Counted from the stretch's first letter, positions 1 to 10,554 are shown. The stretch is DNA of 64,000 bases from Diaporthe sp. PMI_573 (GCA_021399435.1 JAJTUP010000040.1:558001-622000); one strand, 5' to 3'. Numbers and translations: made by a program. Notes: a model not told the origin generated them from the letters alone.

Positions 1-222
1 GTGAGTCAGGCACCTGATTTATCCGCCAAGCCCTTTTTTTCCCCCTGCTGGCGTTACTCGTTGGCGCTCTCCTGCGCCAGCTGACTCTGGGAGTTTTGCC
101 GTTAGACACCGCCTGTCACGTCGACATTTGGGTTGATCGGGCTTCTCTGCCCTACTTCCACTTTTCAAAACACCTACCTCTTCCGTCACATTCATAACCT
201 GGTTTCCTCCTCTACGCACAGA

Positions 223-450
223 ATGGCTTCACGTGAGACTCCAAACCTCGAGCCAAAGAATATTTTAGCTGCCGTTGTCCAGCTCGGAATCGGCGGAAAC
301 GTCCCATCCGTGGACGCAGAGTTCGACGGAGGCGAGTGTCGCGTCTTTAAGCTCAGCTTCAAAGACGAGGCGAGCCTGGCCGTTCGCGTGCACATGCTCC
401 CTCTTCGCATCTGGGCCTACAAATTGGAACTCCCAGATGGGGTTCTGTGA
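223..450 (+). pseudogene. N-lobe remnant of a phosphotransferase-like (APH-fold) protein
   Basis: An ATG at 223 opens 75 codons. Residues around 25-55 (…DGGECRVFKLSFKDE…LAVRV) look like the glycine loop and the beta-3 strand of fungal aminoglycoside-phosphotransferase-fold kinases, which usually read GG..nxvfrvtf.dG....VvRv. The frame then stops at 450, with no catalytic HxD region downstream in any frame. It is therefore at best the first fifth of such a gene. It is not the missing start of the kinase at 4624, which has its own N-lobe. The match is short, so the family call is tentative. Confidence 0.35.
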
Positions 451-1359
451 CGTTGCAAAGATTAGTGGGGACTGGCCTGGACAGCGATGCGACGAGTCGC
501 CTCGGCCAGGGGAAGGGAGGGGACGCGAAGTCAAATGCAAGACGGAGAGGAATTGTGGGCGAAGAAGATCAGACTGACCCCATTGTATGTGGCGGAGAAG
601 ATACCATCGCCCGCGCCATTCGCGGCGGCCATTTTGGGAATGTGCGTCAACGGTTCCTACCGTGATTTCGTTTGAGGGAGGGAGAGAAGCTGAGAGGATT
701 GAGTTGTTGTGGAAATCGCGGCGGTCGAAATCGTGGTCGACGGCGCGGTCACAACGGTTTGGTCAAGGCGGCCAAGGGCAGTCGCAACAGTCAAGGTTCG
801 GGTCGTCCGGCCCAACTTGCAGCCTGACACTCAGACAACAGGGTGCTCTCGAACGAGTCGACCCTGATTGTGTGGGTGACAACGATAAGGCCACCTGGAA
901 AGAACGTCGTCATGCACGTCAGAGTGAAGAGAAGGGAGACAAACGATGGTGTCTTGCTGGCCGCATGCTCTGAGCGAAAGCAGGCGGAAGGGGACAGGTC
1001 TTGGTGGTGATGGTGTAGAGAGCGAGCCAAGGGTCCAGGTCAAGGGTCTAGCTCATTCGATGCGACCGTTGGCGATGTTTAATTGACGGTGTCGCGAAAC
1101 TTGCAGTTGACGCGTTGTCGGCAGGTTGTGCGCGTCTCGCCCCGCGTCGAGCCGGAGAATGGGGAGCCGCGCATGAAAAAGGGGGACCTTGCGTGCTTGT
1201 CTAGGGTGGTTGGCGGGATTGATCACGTAAGCACGGACGCTAGCAGCAGGTCAACAACAACGCGGATATTCGCACTACCTAAATCGGATGCCACACCACC
1301 TTTTCTGACTAAGCATTCGGCTACGTGACCCAACGCTTTTTTTTACTATGGGCGCGCCA
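451..1359. other. No gene recognised
   Basis: Several overlapping short frames on both strands, none with a recognisable domain or convincing start. The GC-rich composition up to about 1300 suggests decayed former coding DNA, but I cannot identify it. Confidence 0.5.
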
Positions 1360-1977
1360 TAACGTGGTTGGACAGTCAGTGGCGCAGGACAGTCAGTGGC
1401 GAGGAAAAATACTAACAAAAAACGTCCGTGCCAACCTTGTCAACTTCTTCAAACTAGGCCCAATTTAGATATAAATTTCAGTATTAGTTTAAAATAGTAT
1501 ATATAACTTAAGTCTTAAATTTTAAAAATTTAGAATTTAAGTAGAATTAATTATAAGAAAAAAGCTTAAATTAATCCCTATAATTTAGTTTTTCCGATAT
1601 AACTAAGCTAAAAAAAATCTAAAATTCTTTTAAAAAAGGATTTGGCTTTTTTATATAACGTGGTTTATCACCCAGCCGGTCATATCACCCAGCCGGTCAC
1701 TTTTACTAACTCCACCAACTTTCGTCGACCCTAGCACCCACCTAGGGCAAAGGAATCAATAAAAGTTAGCACCAATTGGTGCCAACTGCTTCAAATTCCT
1801 TATTTTGTATGAAGTTAGTCAATTTAGAGTTGTGGTGAGGTTGCAGTGCCAGTCTGAAAACTTAAAGTTTTGGTGGGCAGGTTTGTTTTTGGTGCAGATC
1901 GCGTCCCCATTTTTCGCGTCAATCTCGCATCACTCTACCTACTTAAATATTCAACACGCTAGAAATCAACAACCACA

Positions 1978-3661
1978 ATGCCAATCTACTCTAAAGAAGA
2001 GAAAGTCCAACTAGCAGTTCAGGCAATCGAGAACTCTAAAAAAAAAAAAAAAAAAACCCTTAAGCGCACGTCAAGCTGCACAGATCTTCAACATCCCCCG
2101 CAGTACATTGTTAGACAGGATGAATAACCGACCACGTCGCGAAGAATTACGCGTCAACGACCATAAACTTGACCCAATCGAAGAGCAAACGCTTATTCGA
2201 TATATCATTGATCAAGATGTCCGCGGATTCCCACTACGACTTTCTGGTGTGGAAGATATGGCCAACCTCTTACTAGCATCGCGTGATGGCAAGCCTGTGG
2301 GCAAGCACTGGGCTCGACGCTTTGTGGATACACAACCTACCTTGAAGACTAGGTTTAATCGGCCTTATGACTACCAGAGGGCCCTCTGCGAAGATCCAGA
2401 GGTCATTGGGAACTGGTTCCGGCTACTCCGCAACATGATGGCCAAGTATGGGATCACAGATGACGACCTGTATAACTTCGACGAGACTGGCTTCATGATG
2501 GGCGTGATAACTGCAACATTGGTTGTTACACGTTCTGACCGACATGGAAAAGCTAAATCTATTCAACCTGGAAACCGGGAATGGGCAACAGCTATTGAAT
2601 GTATCAATGCGAAGGGCTGGTGTATCCCGCCGTTCGTGATCGTCCAGGGCGCCTACCACCTCGCCAACTGGACAACGGAGTCTGGCTTCCCACCAAGCTG
2701 GATGATCAAGCCTACTCCAAATGGGTGGACAGATAACGAGACTGGTCTAGAATGGATTCGGCACTTCAACAAGCATACAGTTAAGCAGACCAAGGGCAAA
2801 TACCGGATGCTTATCCTGGATGGACATGAAAGCCATGTATCAGCAGAGTTCGAGCAGTACTGCAAGGAGAACAACATTATCCCTATCAGCATGCCACCGC
2901 ATTCATCTCATCTGCTCCAGCCATTAGACGTTGCATTATTCTCGCCATTAAAGCGTGCATACGGCAATGAGATCAATCTCTTCATCCGGGCCTCAATCAA
3001 CCACATCACCAAGTCCGAGTTCTTCATTGCGTTTAAGGCAGCCCACGACAAGGTCTTTACGGAAGAAAACATGAAAGCTGGGTTCAGAGGGGCTGGTATT
3101 TCTCCATGGAACCCAGATTCTGTCATTTCCAAGCTGGATGTCCGCCTACAAACTCCAGTACAATCCCTCCCTGTGTCACCATCGAAATGGGAATCACAAA
3201 CACCCTCCAATGCCCACCAGACTGTCCAGCAATCAAGTTTTATCAAGGGCAAGATCTCAGCCCATCAGGGCAGCTCCCCTACACCAATTATCCAGGCAGT
3301 TGAAAAGTTCACGAAGGGTGCACAAGCAATGGCGCATCAGATCACTCTTTTGAATGATCGGGTCCGTACCCTTGAGAAGGCTAATATTGGGCTTGCCAAG
3401 CGCCGGAGAGCTAAAAGAAGTCGGGTACAGCTTGGAGGGGCACTTAGTATTGAGGATTCCCAGGCGATAATCGAGGAAAAACAGAAGGGGAAGCGGCCAG
3501 CTGGTGAAATCGGTGGTAGCGTAGAGGAGGCGGTCCGCGGCGGACCGAGCAAACGACGATGTGGCAACTGCGGCAAGACTGGGCATTATGCAACAACTTG
3601 TCAGAAAGATATAGAAGAGTCTAGTCAGTTAGATTCTGAGTGTATAATAGTACATTTCTAA
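1978..3661 (+). pseudogene. Pogo/Fot-type DDE transposase with C-terminal zinc knuckle; frame broken in a poly-A run
   Basis: The likely start is ATG 1978 (MPIYSKEEKVQLAV…), the usual opening of a psq/CENP-B-type helix-turn-helix. The frame runs into 19 consecutive A residues (2038-2056). The remainder, beginning PLSARQAAQIFNIPRSTL, is one base out of register, so a single-base slip separates helix-turn-helix from the rest. The open 517-codon part holds the DDE core: Asp codons at 2480 (YNFDETGF), 2819 (LDGHESH) and 2927 (QPLDVALF), with 35 residues between the last two, as in the DD35D Fot1 group. A CCHC knuckle (CGNCGKTGHYATTC) lies near the end. Apart from the homopolymer the protein looks intact, so a sequencing error or recent slippage is as likely as true decay. 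Confidence 0.9.
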
Positions 3662-3680
3662 GCGGTCCGCGGCGGACCGC
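3531..3680. repeat. Two identical GC palindromes bracketing the zinc-knuckle segment
   Basis: CGGTCCGCGGCGGACCG occurs at 3531-3547, inside the transposase frame just before the CCHC knuckle. It occurs again at 3663-3679, immediately after the stop codon, within the 19-mer GCGGTCCGCGGCGGACCGC (3662-3680). Arms of 7-8 bp pair perfectly around CGG. The same arrangement recurs in the copy at 19.2 kb, and one of the two is kept at 60.2 kb. Confidence 0.9.
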
Positions 3681-4238
3681 CCAATTAGTTGGTCTGGATG
3701 GTATAGATTGAGGTTGATCCTGCATGTCTGAAATGCTCCATTTTGGTGGGGAAGCCGATTTTCCCACCAAAAGTCAGCCACTTTAGACTGGCACTGCAGT
3801 CACGCCAACCTCTCTAAATTGACCAAATCAATTGAAATTAAGTAATTGGGACTAGTTGGCACCAATTGGTGCTAACTTTTATTGATTCCTTTGCCCTAGG
3901 TGGGTGCTAGGGTCGACGAAAGTTAGTGGAGTTAGTAAAAGTGACCGGCTGGGTGATATGACCGGCTGGGTGATAAACCACGTTAATTCTTTATCGATAC
4001 TGAAATTTGCATCTAAATTGGGCCTAGTTTGAAGAAGTACGTAGGGTTGGCACGGACGTTTTTTGTTAGTATTTTTTCCCCGCCACTGACTGTCCTGCGC
4101 CACTGACTGTCCAACCACGTTACAAAAAATTAATGTTACTACACTGACTGCTATGCTACATCACACACACGATTCTGAAGCCAACGTCGGCACCAAATAA
4201 ACGCTATATCGCTTTTCTGATGGTGTTTTCGTACCCAA

Positions 4239-4562
4239 CTAAGCCACGTCGTCGGCCCAGACATCGTCGTCGCCCCACGTAGGCGTGGGCGCCACGGCGA
4301 CGATTTCGTCTTGCGTTTCTTTACGAACGCCACCGCCGTCACTATCGTCAGCCGTTAGGTCTATGGTGGGCAGCTGGTTGACGGTCTTCCGCTGCTTTTT
4401 AGCCGTCGGCCCCGTGTTTGAGGGTATCGCCGCCGGCGCCGACGAAGCCGGCGCTTCTCTTCGCTTCCTTTGCTTCGTGAGCCCTGCCGCCAGCTGCTGG
4501 TCTCGCCGGACGGTCACTCGCTGGGCAACGCTGCTACGGATGTCCTCTTCATCCAGAGACAT
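4239..4562 (-). CDS. Small charged, probably nuclear protein of unknown function
   Basis: 107 codons, starting at ATG 4562 (MSLDEEDIRSSVAQRVTVRRDQ) and ending 4239. No known domain is recognised. It has a basic first half with an NLS-like KKQRK, then LPTIDLTADDSD, which has the hydrophobic core followed by acidic residues seen in SUMO-interacting motifs, then an acidic tail. Low complexity and Ala/Pro richness suggest disorder. It is divergent from the kinase at 4624, with only about 60 bp between the starts, so a shared promoter is possible. It could be the conserved tail of a larger gene whose remainder was lost when the transposons inserted about 120 bp away. The function is not inferred. 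Confidence 0.4.
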   Translation of the reverse strand: MSLDEEDIRSSVAQRVTVRRDQQLAAGLTKQRKRREAPASSAPAAIPSNTGPTAKKQRKTVNQLPTIDLTADDSDGGGVRKETQDEIVAVAPTPTWGDDDVWADDVA

Positions 4563-4623
4563 AACCTACGAAAGGCTTCGACACTACCCGACTTTCTGGT
4601 GTTCAACGATTGTCCCTAACCCC

Positions 4624-5349
4624 ATGTCCTCGGAGCCCCAGTCTACGGAGGAGGGATGCTTCGGTAAAACATTCGAACGCAAGTACTTTCGGCAGCAAGG
4701 TTGTTTTATTAAGAGAACATTGCGACCCTCCGAGTTTCGCCATGGACACCGTGGTCTTCACATCCCACGGGCGAATAAGGAGAGATTGATCAACGAGGCC
4801 GCATCGTTACGCTATGTTCGACAGCACACAAATATCCCGGTCCCTACTGTATACTGCGATTTCGAGGACGAGGAAGCTTACTACCTCATTACGCAGTGGG
4901 TGGATGGAGTTCTTATGGCCGATCTCTCGGAAGCCCACAAAGAAGTGGTTGCCGCGGAAGTTGAAAAGCATCTTGCTACTCTCCATGCTCTCAAGTCTCA
5001 TCGTCTCGGTGGTCCCACTAGCATTGTTATTCCCCCGCACCGCATCTGGAGGCAGACAGAGCGCAATTCCTGGACACTGCAAAACTCGCAGTTGGACGAA
5101 TACAGCTTTTGTCACAATGATCTTTCTCAGCATAACGTTATTGTTAATCCAGACACATTAAGCATAAAGGCAATTATCGACTGGGAGTATGCTGGATTTT
5201 ACCCGGTCAATTTCGAGTCGCCTTTCTACCGCAGACTCGGACCTTCTGCGGCTATCAATGGAGAGGAAGACGATTCCCTCGAACTACTCAATTTCCTTAA
5301 TTCCAAAATAATAGTAAGTAGACCTAACATCCAAAGTTATCCGACATAG
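4624..5349 (+). CDS. APH-family (phosphotransferase-fold) small-molecule kinase
   Basis: The ATG at 4624 is preferred because the upstream in-frame extension to 4285 is antisense to the small gene and looks unlike protein. The 241-residue product begins MSSEPQSTEEG and shows, in order, an N-lobe lysine strand (CFIKRT); NEAASLRYVRQHT with IPVPTV; a hinge (YYLITQWVDGV); the catalytic loop FCHNDLSQHNV (His164, Asp166, Asn171); and the metal-binding IIDWEYAGFYP. These are the hallmarks of fungal APH-fold kinases; their substrates are mostly unknown. A canonical donor GTAAGT at about 5313 and an AG at about 5357 suggest a short intron, so the last dozen residues here may not be the true C-terminus. 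It looks functional otherwise. Confidence 0.7.
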   Translation: MSSEPQSTEEGCFGKTFERKYFRQQGCFIKRTLRPSEFRHGHRGLHIPRANKERLINEAASLRYVRQHTNIPVPTVYCDFEDEEAYYLITQWVDGVLMADLSEAHKEVVAAEVEKHLATLHALKSHRLGGPTSIVIPPHRIWRQTERNSWTLQNSQLDEYSFCHNDLSQHNVIVNPDTLSIKAIIDWEYAGFYPVNFESPFYRRLGPSAAINGEEDDSLELLNFLNSKIIVSRPNIQSYPT

Positions 5350-6234
5350 AATTCTAGCTCATTGGGATGCCAGAAAAATAAATCGCCATGATAGCCAAGC
5401 GAAGCCCTTAATTCGGTTCTCGTGATGGTCCGCCAGCACAACTCGCCACTGCTGCTACGTTCCTTGTGGTCTCCTACTTTATTAAAGTTAGTAGCGAGGT
5501 CAGTCTGGTGAGATGGTTGAAGACGCGGGTTTTGCACCTAATGAGGAGATTTCCCACAACTGGGACACTCTGTCTGTGTACTGGACACATCCGTCCCGCA
5601 GTTTTTGCATTTGACAATTTGGGATGGCATAATGACGAATAACGGGTATCTAATATTGGTGCTGGCGAACTTGCTTGTTTCGGAATTTTGGCAAATGGTC
5701 TGAGAATACGGCATATGTATTTCGCTGTCCTGTGATGTAGAGAACTACAGGTGTTTTTATAATGTGCTGCCTTTGCCAACCTCTCCCCCACCCTGTAAAT
5801 CTCAGTGACATGTGTTTGTTCATAATCTGTGAAACACGTACGCAGAGTAATTACTGTTTCTTTCACGCATTGGACCGCCTGCCGGGTGTCGACTAATTGG
5901 GATATATAACCCGCACCCTAGCCCTTGGCCGCATGCGGAGAAGCTTCATGGAAAATAGCAAACTGACCGGCATTATCATCCCCATGTGTAAGTTCCCAGA
6001 TCTGTATTCTGCACTGTGACTACTCGCTAATTGATGTTTTTCCAGGATATGATCATTCCCTGCTGACCATAGGTTTTCGAACTATATATTGACGTGAGCT
6101 TTTGACTAGCTTGTGAGTGCAAGTGCTTGTGCCGTTTCCAGCAATGTGTAAGACTCACGTTCCCACAGGTCCAAGTACGTTTGTCGGTTGAAGCTCTATT
6201 CAATTGCCAACCAAATATCTGACCAGTTTCCAGC
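5350..6234. other. No gene recognised
   Basis: Short frames only. A possible upstream exon or promoter of the HET remnant could lie near 6050-6230, where several AG acceptors occur (for example TTTCCAG ending near 6234), but no coding sequence can be supported. Confidence 0.4.
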
Positions 6235-6931
6235 TGAACGACATCTGGGATTTCCACGTTGATAACAGTTTTGCTACGAGCATCCTCGACAAGATCGGCC
6301 CATCAGCATTTGGTTCCATAGCGACCAGCCCGAATAAGCGTTGCGCCAAATGTGAGGCGTTAGAATTCTCGACGCCGCATTTCAGTATTATCGACAGGTG
6401 GGAGGATTTGGAAGATCGTTTGCCCACATGCGACTTTTGTAAAGCGCGGTGGGAGATCTGCAGCCAGTTGGATCGAGAAAAGTTTTCCATTATCGCTTTC
6501 GAGCGCGATCAATCCATGCTGAAGCTTAGCGGAATGAATCAGCCTGTCCTGTCTATTCGTCAAGGCCCAGGTGAGTCTCTTGACTCCGTGGAAAGAAACG
6601 GCAATCTAATCGACACTGATTTGTAGAAACACAAAGCAGCAGACCATGTAATATTCAGGTAGGACTTCCACAGCTCTTTGAGAGTGGGAGCCAGATGCAC
6701 TTTGAGTTCCTCCGGAAGTGCCTAGATGACTGCAATTCTAGTCATCCTAAGTGTCGGCGTCAGGAACGTGGGCGCTTGCCTACGAGGCTCATCCATGTCG
6801 GCTCCAAAGGCTCTCCCAAGGTCTCCCTTTACATAACTCAGCACGCGCACAAGGTAGAATATATTGCCTTGTCTCATCCGTGGGGTAAGCAGACCGTTCC
6901 AGTCGCTTACCTAAGCCCTGATCAGGTCTGA
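6235..6931 (+). pseudogene. Truncated HET-domain (heterokaryon incompatibility) gene
   Basis: Exon 6235-6570 and exon 6627-6931 are joined by a 56-nt GT-AG intron (6571-6626) that restores the frame (…IRQGP then ETQSSRP…). The protein has the usual N-terminal region of fungal HET proteins: CAKCEALEF, TCDFCKARWE, FLRKCLDDCNSSHPKCRR, then LPTRLIHVG and YIALSHPWG. In HET domains this last motif normally reads YIALSHCWG or similar; here Cys is Pro. The frame ends 15 codons later, and nothing resembling the rest of the HET domain follows, so this is a 5' remnant. There is no good start codon in frame; an upstream exon may be missing. Confidence 0.65.
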
Positions 6932-7501
6932 TTGATACGCTGGAGGGCCCACTTACAGATTTCTCCTCTTTTCTCTTCGTCTCGAATCTACTCGTATAGT
7001 TATCCAGCTAGTTGCAATTGATACTTGCTCGGGCTGTTACACTTTCTACTTAGCATGCAATGGAGTTTCCTATATTATCTACAATGAACTACAAAGTTCA
7101 TTCATAGTTCATGTCCTAGAGGAGAGACGTGATCTCGTAAGCTTAAGCTCTGGGGCCCACGAAGTGTCAGAGCAGATTTTCGTGGCTATTGTCGACCAGA
7201 AAAAAAGATAGAACTAGAATTATCTTGTACCAGTCTGGCCGCTAACCCCCTTCTCACTGATGCTTGACCACATTCGCCGACATACAGACGAGAGCAGGGC
7301 AGTCCAAGACCTGGTGTAGATTTCAGGGGGATGATTCCGTTTGTTCACCTAGTTTTGTATGCCTAATTACTTTAGCTCTTGTGATACAAAGAATTGTGGC
7401 TTTCAGCCTGTGAGTTGGCCTTCGACTAGATCCATTATCTTCCTAGTGAGTGAGAATGGTTTTCAATACTTCAGTATGTCTTTACAGATGTTCTATCTGG
7501 A
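6932..7501. other. No gene recognised
   Basis: AT-richer spacer between the HET remnant and the 3' end of the monooxygenase gene; no supported coding or RNA feature. Confidence 0.5.
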
Positions 7502-8829
7502 CTACTTTGAGAACTTGGCCAAAATTCTATCTAGCTCATCCAATTCCAAGTCGAACAACCACTGAGACGAATCTGTAGTAGTTCCTTTCTCCTGACTGTG
7601 TTCGGAACCATTAGCATCGGCCAGTTTGAGCCTCTCCGCTTCTGGCATTCTCTTGACATTTGTCGCCATCGCCATATCAAATATCCTGTCAACTTTCGCT
7701 TGCCGTCTTTCATGCCAGGCGCCGAGACCCTCTGTTAAACTTTCCTCTACATTGATCGTTGAGAGGACACGCGCCAATGTGTAAGCATCCTCCAATGCCT
7801 GGTTTACACCTTGACCAGAAGAAGCAGGCATCGCGTGCGCAGCGTCTCCCATGATAATTACACGCCCAGTGGATGATGACCAGCTGGGCATGTGGGGTAC
7901 TCGGTAGAAGGGCCAGACCAGCAGCGATTCACGGCGCTCGCACAACGCGTCGATGATGGCGGCACCGGTGGGATGCCATTGAGAGTAGTCCTTGCGCAAC
8001 AGCTTGGTTAATTTTTCCTTGTCGGCCGTCATCTCATTCCACCCCTTGCGATCGTGTTCCGGGAAAGGGAACTGTGTCCCAACCATTAAATCAGACGCAT
8101 CTGCGACCTCGGGCGCCATGAAAAGGCTGCCTGATTTGCCTTGGATGGTACATGCATTCAGAAAATCATCGTCCGGCCAGGCCACGCTAGATGCTGGGAT
8201 GTGTCCGTACAGAGAGATCACCCCCGTGTATTGGAGCAGGGCATCGCTGATGTGCGATCTCACGGTTGAATGAATCCCATCTGCGCCCACAAGAATAGCT
8301 GCTTCTTCAACTTTCCCGTTTATCTGGAATTTGACTCCGTCTGCGGTGTCGCTGACAATCTTGTCCAACTTGGAATCGTAATGAGTGACCACACCACACT
8401 GGGTCAACAAAGCCTTTAGCTGTCGAAGGACAACAAGACGATACAAACGGAGATGCTTGTACCCATACACATCAACAGGTACGACGTTCTTTTCAGTTGT
8501 CTCGTCCTTGGAATTCTTGAATACGAAATGCTCGAACTTGAAGCTTTGGGGAGAGATCCCTTCGAGAGCGCCCAGCTCATCGAGGACCTTGCTGCCGTTA
8601 GGCGAAATAATGACACCGCTGGATAGAACGTCTGCATCGGCAGCCCTCGTCTCGTACAGGTGGCAGGGAATCTGTTTCTGGTGTAGTGCTAAGGCAAGAG
8701 CAGTCCCCTAACTAGGTTAGCATTACAACGCCACCACACACTTAGACAGGAAAGGGGAAAGAAGGGTAGGTATCATACTCCTAAGCCTGCACCAATGATA
8801 GCTACGCCCTTGTCCCAAAAGTCCAACAT
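7502..8829 (-). CDS. FAD-dependent (group A, salicylate-hydroxylase-like) monooxygenase
   Basis: Two exons on the minus strand: 8829-8779 and 8707-7502, with a 71-nt intron (8708-8778). Exon 1 encodes MLDFWDKGVAIIGAGLG, and splicing continues as GTALALALHQKQIPCHLYE, completing the GxGxxG Rossmann motif and the first alpha helix. This decides both the start and the intron. The 418-residue protein then shows the DG motif (LVGADGIHSTVRS) and, near residue 300, the FAD-ribityl motif GDAAHAMPASSGQGVNQALEDA(Y). Length and motif order fit single-component FAD aromatic hydroxylases, which use NAD(P)H and O2. The exact substrate cannot be told. There are no frame breaks. It stands alone, with no neighbouring biosynthetic genes. 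Confidence 0.9.
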
Positions 8830-9619
8830 GATATTTGAGTGATATTTGAGTGATAGAAGGTATTAGCGTGCTTTTTTGAAAGTGCATCTTTACGAAGTCC
8901 ATTTACCCAGCCGTTAATCTTCTTTATATAGCTAAGACTCTCGGCGTTTCTAGATTTTCTAGAACGCCGTCGGAGTTTATTGTAGAACGCCGACAAGCGA
9001 GCTCGGCACTTCTGGAACTTCCGAGGTGCCGATCTAGGAACTGAAGCAATCCAGAAGCCGCTCTAAGTTCGCAAGGCGGTTCTCAACCCGTTCGCTTCCA
9101 GAAAGGCACGAGTATCGTCTTGATCAAAATATCCATCCCTCTGGTCTCTTTAAGCCCGTCCATAAATCGGAATCGCATTTGTGAAGTAGGATCACTGACA
9201 GAAGTACGTTCATTGGTTTGTACTACCACCTGAGCATAGATATCGTCGTCGCCCGCAGCCGTTGCTCAAGCGGACTTCACCTCACATTCTTCGATCTGCT
9301 GCCTAACAGCCTGTCCGCAAATGGCACAAAGACGCTGAGCGGTAATCTCAATCTTCAGTCTTTCACATCCGGGAAGAGCTATTCCGTGTTCCGACAGCGA
9401 CCTCAAACTTGACATCAACGCCGCATTTGCCGTCCCACTTCATCAATCTTGACTGACACAATTCGTGATGAAACAGTACCACCATTACGAAATATTGCTC
9501 CATGGTCAGACTTAATATCCTGATGAGGGCGAGTGGAAGACCCAGAAAGCACTAAGGATACATAAGCCACGCTCCACGCACTTACTTTTCATGATCAAAG
9601 CTGTTCTTCATCACGGTCT
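8830..9619. other. Upstream region of the monooxygenase; no gene recognised
   Basis: Contains the presumptive promoter of the gene starting at 8829 and a short direct repeat (atatttgagtg twice, 8831-8853). No domain is recognisable in the short frames between 9100 and 9600. Confidence 0.45.
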
Positions 9620-10120
9620 TCAGTTGAAAGGGGCCTTTTTCAGAGATTCAGCCTGGATTTTCCAGATCTTGCGGCCCAGCCGTATCAGCTCAGGACCGAA
9701 CTCTTTCAACACCAGGTCAACGTCACGTCTGCCCTGTAAAGATGTCGTGCTTGCAACCTCCCAGAACTCCTCATCGCTGGTGAAAGTTGCCTGTTTCCAT
9801 TCTTCCTTCCACTCAGTCACAGCCTTCTTGGCCAAGGGGTGCTCAGATCTGATATCCGTCGCAATCATGTAGAAGGACGACCGCTGGGCATGGCCAGAGC
9901 CGGGCTTTAAAAGCTGGACTTGAGAGAACTTTGAAAAGGTGTACATTAAGCGCACATTCCCCCAGCTTTCGACATTATGCAGCAGAATGATCATCGTGGC
10001 CCCGGACCGCAGGTGATCCAGCCCAAGCACAAGCTGTGTCAGCCCGAGCCTGCGGGCCTCTCGGGGTTAAGCTGCAGTACCATTTGGTGGCCAAGGAGGT
10101 TACCAGAACATTTGGCGTTG
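9620..10120 (-). pseudogene. C-terminal remnant of an FtsJ-like methyltransferase-domain protein
   Basis: The minus strand from about 10070 reads REARRLGLTQLVLGLDHLRSG then ATMIILLHNVESWGNVRLMYTF, followed by FSQVQLLKPGSGHAQRSSFYMIA. Fungal FtsJ-like (Rossmann 2'-O-methyltransferase-fold) proteins have a closely similar segment, in which a catalytic-type Lys strand is followed by KPxxxHxxRSSFYxxA. The preceding stretch (GNLLGHQMVLQLNP, up to about 10120) is in a different frame, so there is at least one frameshift near 10060. The N-terminal SAM-binding part is absent. I read this as a decayed gene; the domain assignment is from motif memory and needs a profile search. Confidence 0.5.
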
Positions 10121-10554
10121 TATGCAGGTGCATTGAGACTATCTTTCCTGGTAATCAGTATTCCAAGCAGTCTTTTGTCCAAGCTTGTTGCCGACTGGGA
10201 CTCAGCAGAATTGATATTTTTCCCAATCTGGACCATCTGCACTTTCAAAAGATCCCACCGTCCCTGTTAGGTCTGTCGCGAGCCTGAATACCTCGGGACC
10301 TCGTAGAAGCATAACGCAGTTATCAAGAAAGTAAGCGAAGAAGCGGAAATCCCGAAACTAACCCAAGCCGTTGGTAAGGGTCCGTCGCGAGCTCTGTGAA
10401 CGTTTGATAGGATGATGAGAAAGCCACCATCACCTGGCTTGAGATTGACAGCGGCCGCCACTCGCCGCGGTATAAAACCTTCTCCATCTCTCACCTTCGC
10501 CCCCGCTTCGATGTTTGTCACTAATTCTATTGCTCTCCAACCGAGCCTTCCGAA

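Larger units (their letters stand above)
1656..3985 (+). mobile_element. Fot/pogo-like DNA transposon, nested in the outer element
   Basis: Inverted repeats of about 130 bp run from TAACGTGGTTTATCACCCAG at 1656 to about 1790, and from about 3855 to the complementary end at 3985. Two ~18-bp direct repeats (atCACCCAGCCGGTCA type) sit just inside each terminus and are likely transposase-binding iterons. TA flanks both ends. The 2,330-bp element encodes one DDE transposase on the plus strand (1978-3661). It inserted into a TA of the outer MITE, so it is the younger of the two. Confidence 0.9.
1360..4122. mobile_element. Outer MITE-like pogo-family element carrying a nested insertion
   Basis: Inverted ends TAACGTGGTTGGACAGTCAG (1360) and its complement (ending 4122) extend inward about 125 bp on each side (to about 1487 and back to about 3995). 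Each arm carries two copies of the 15-mer GGACAGTCAGTGGCG just inside the terminus. A TA dinucleotide lies at both outer edges, as expected for Tc1/mariner-pogo insertion. Only about 430 bp belong to this element (1360-1655 and 3986-4122). There is no transposase of its own, so it is non-autonomous. The middle is filled by the element at 1656-3985. Its left internal part (about 1460-1655) is extremely AT-rich. Confidence 0.85.

Noticed and set aside
133..222. Upstream extension of the 223-450 frame
   Set aside because: Leu/Phe/Ser-rich pre-sequence with no signal-peptide cleavage logic; it reads as untranslated leader before ATG 223.
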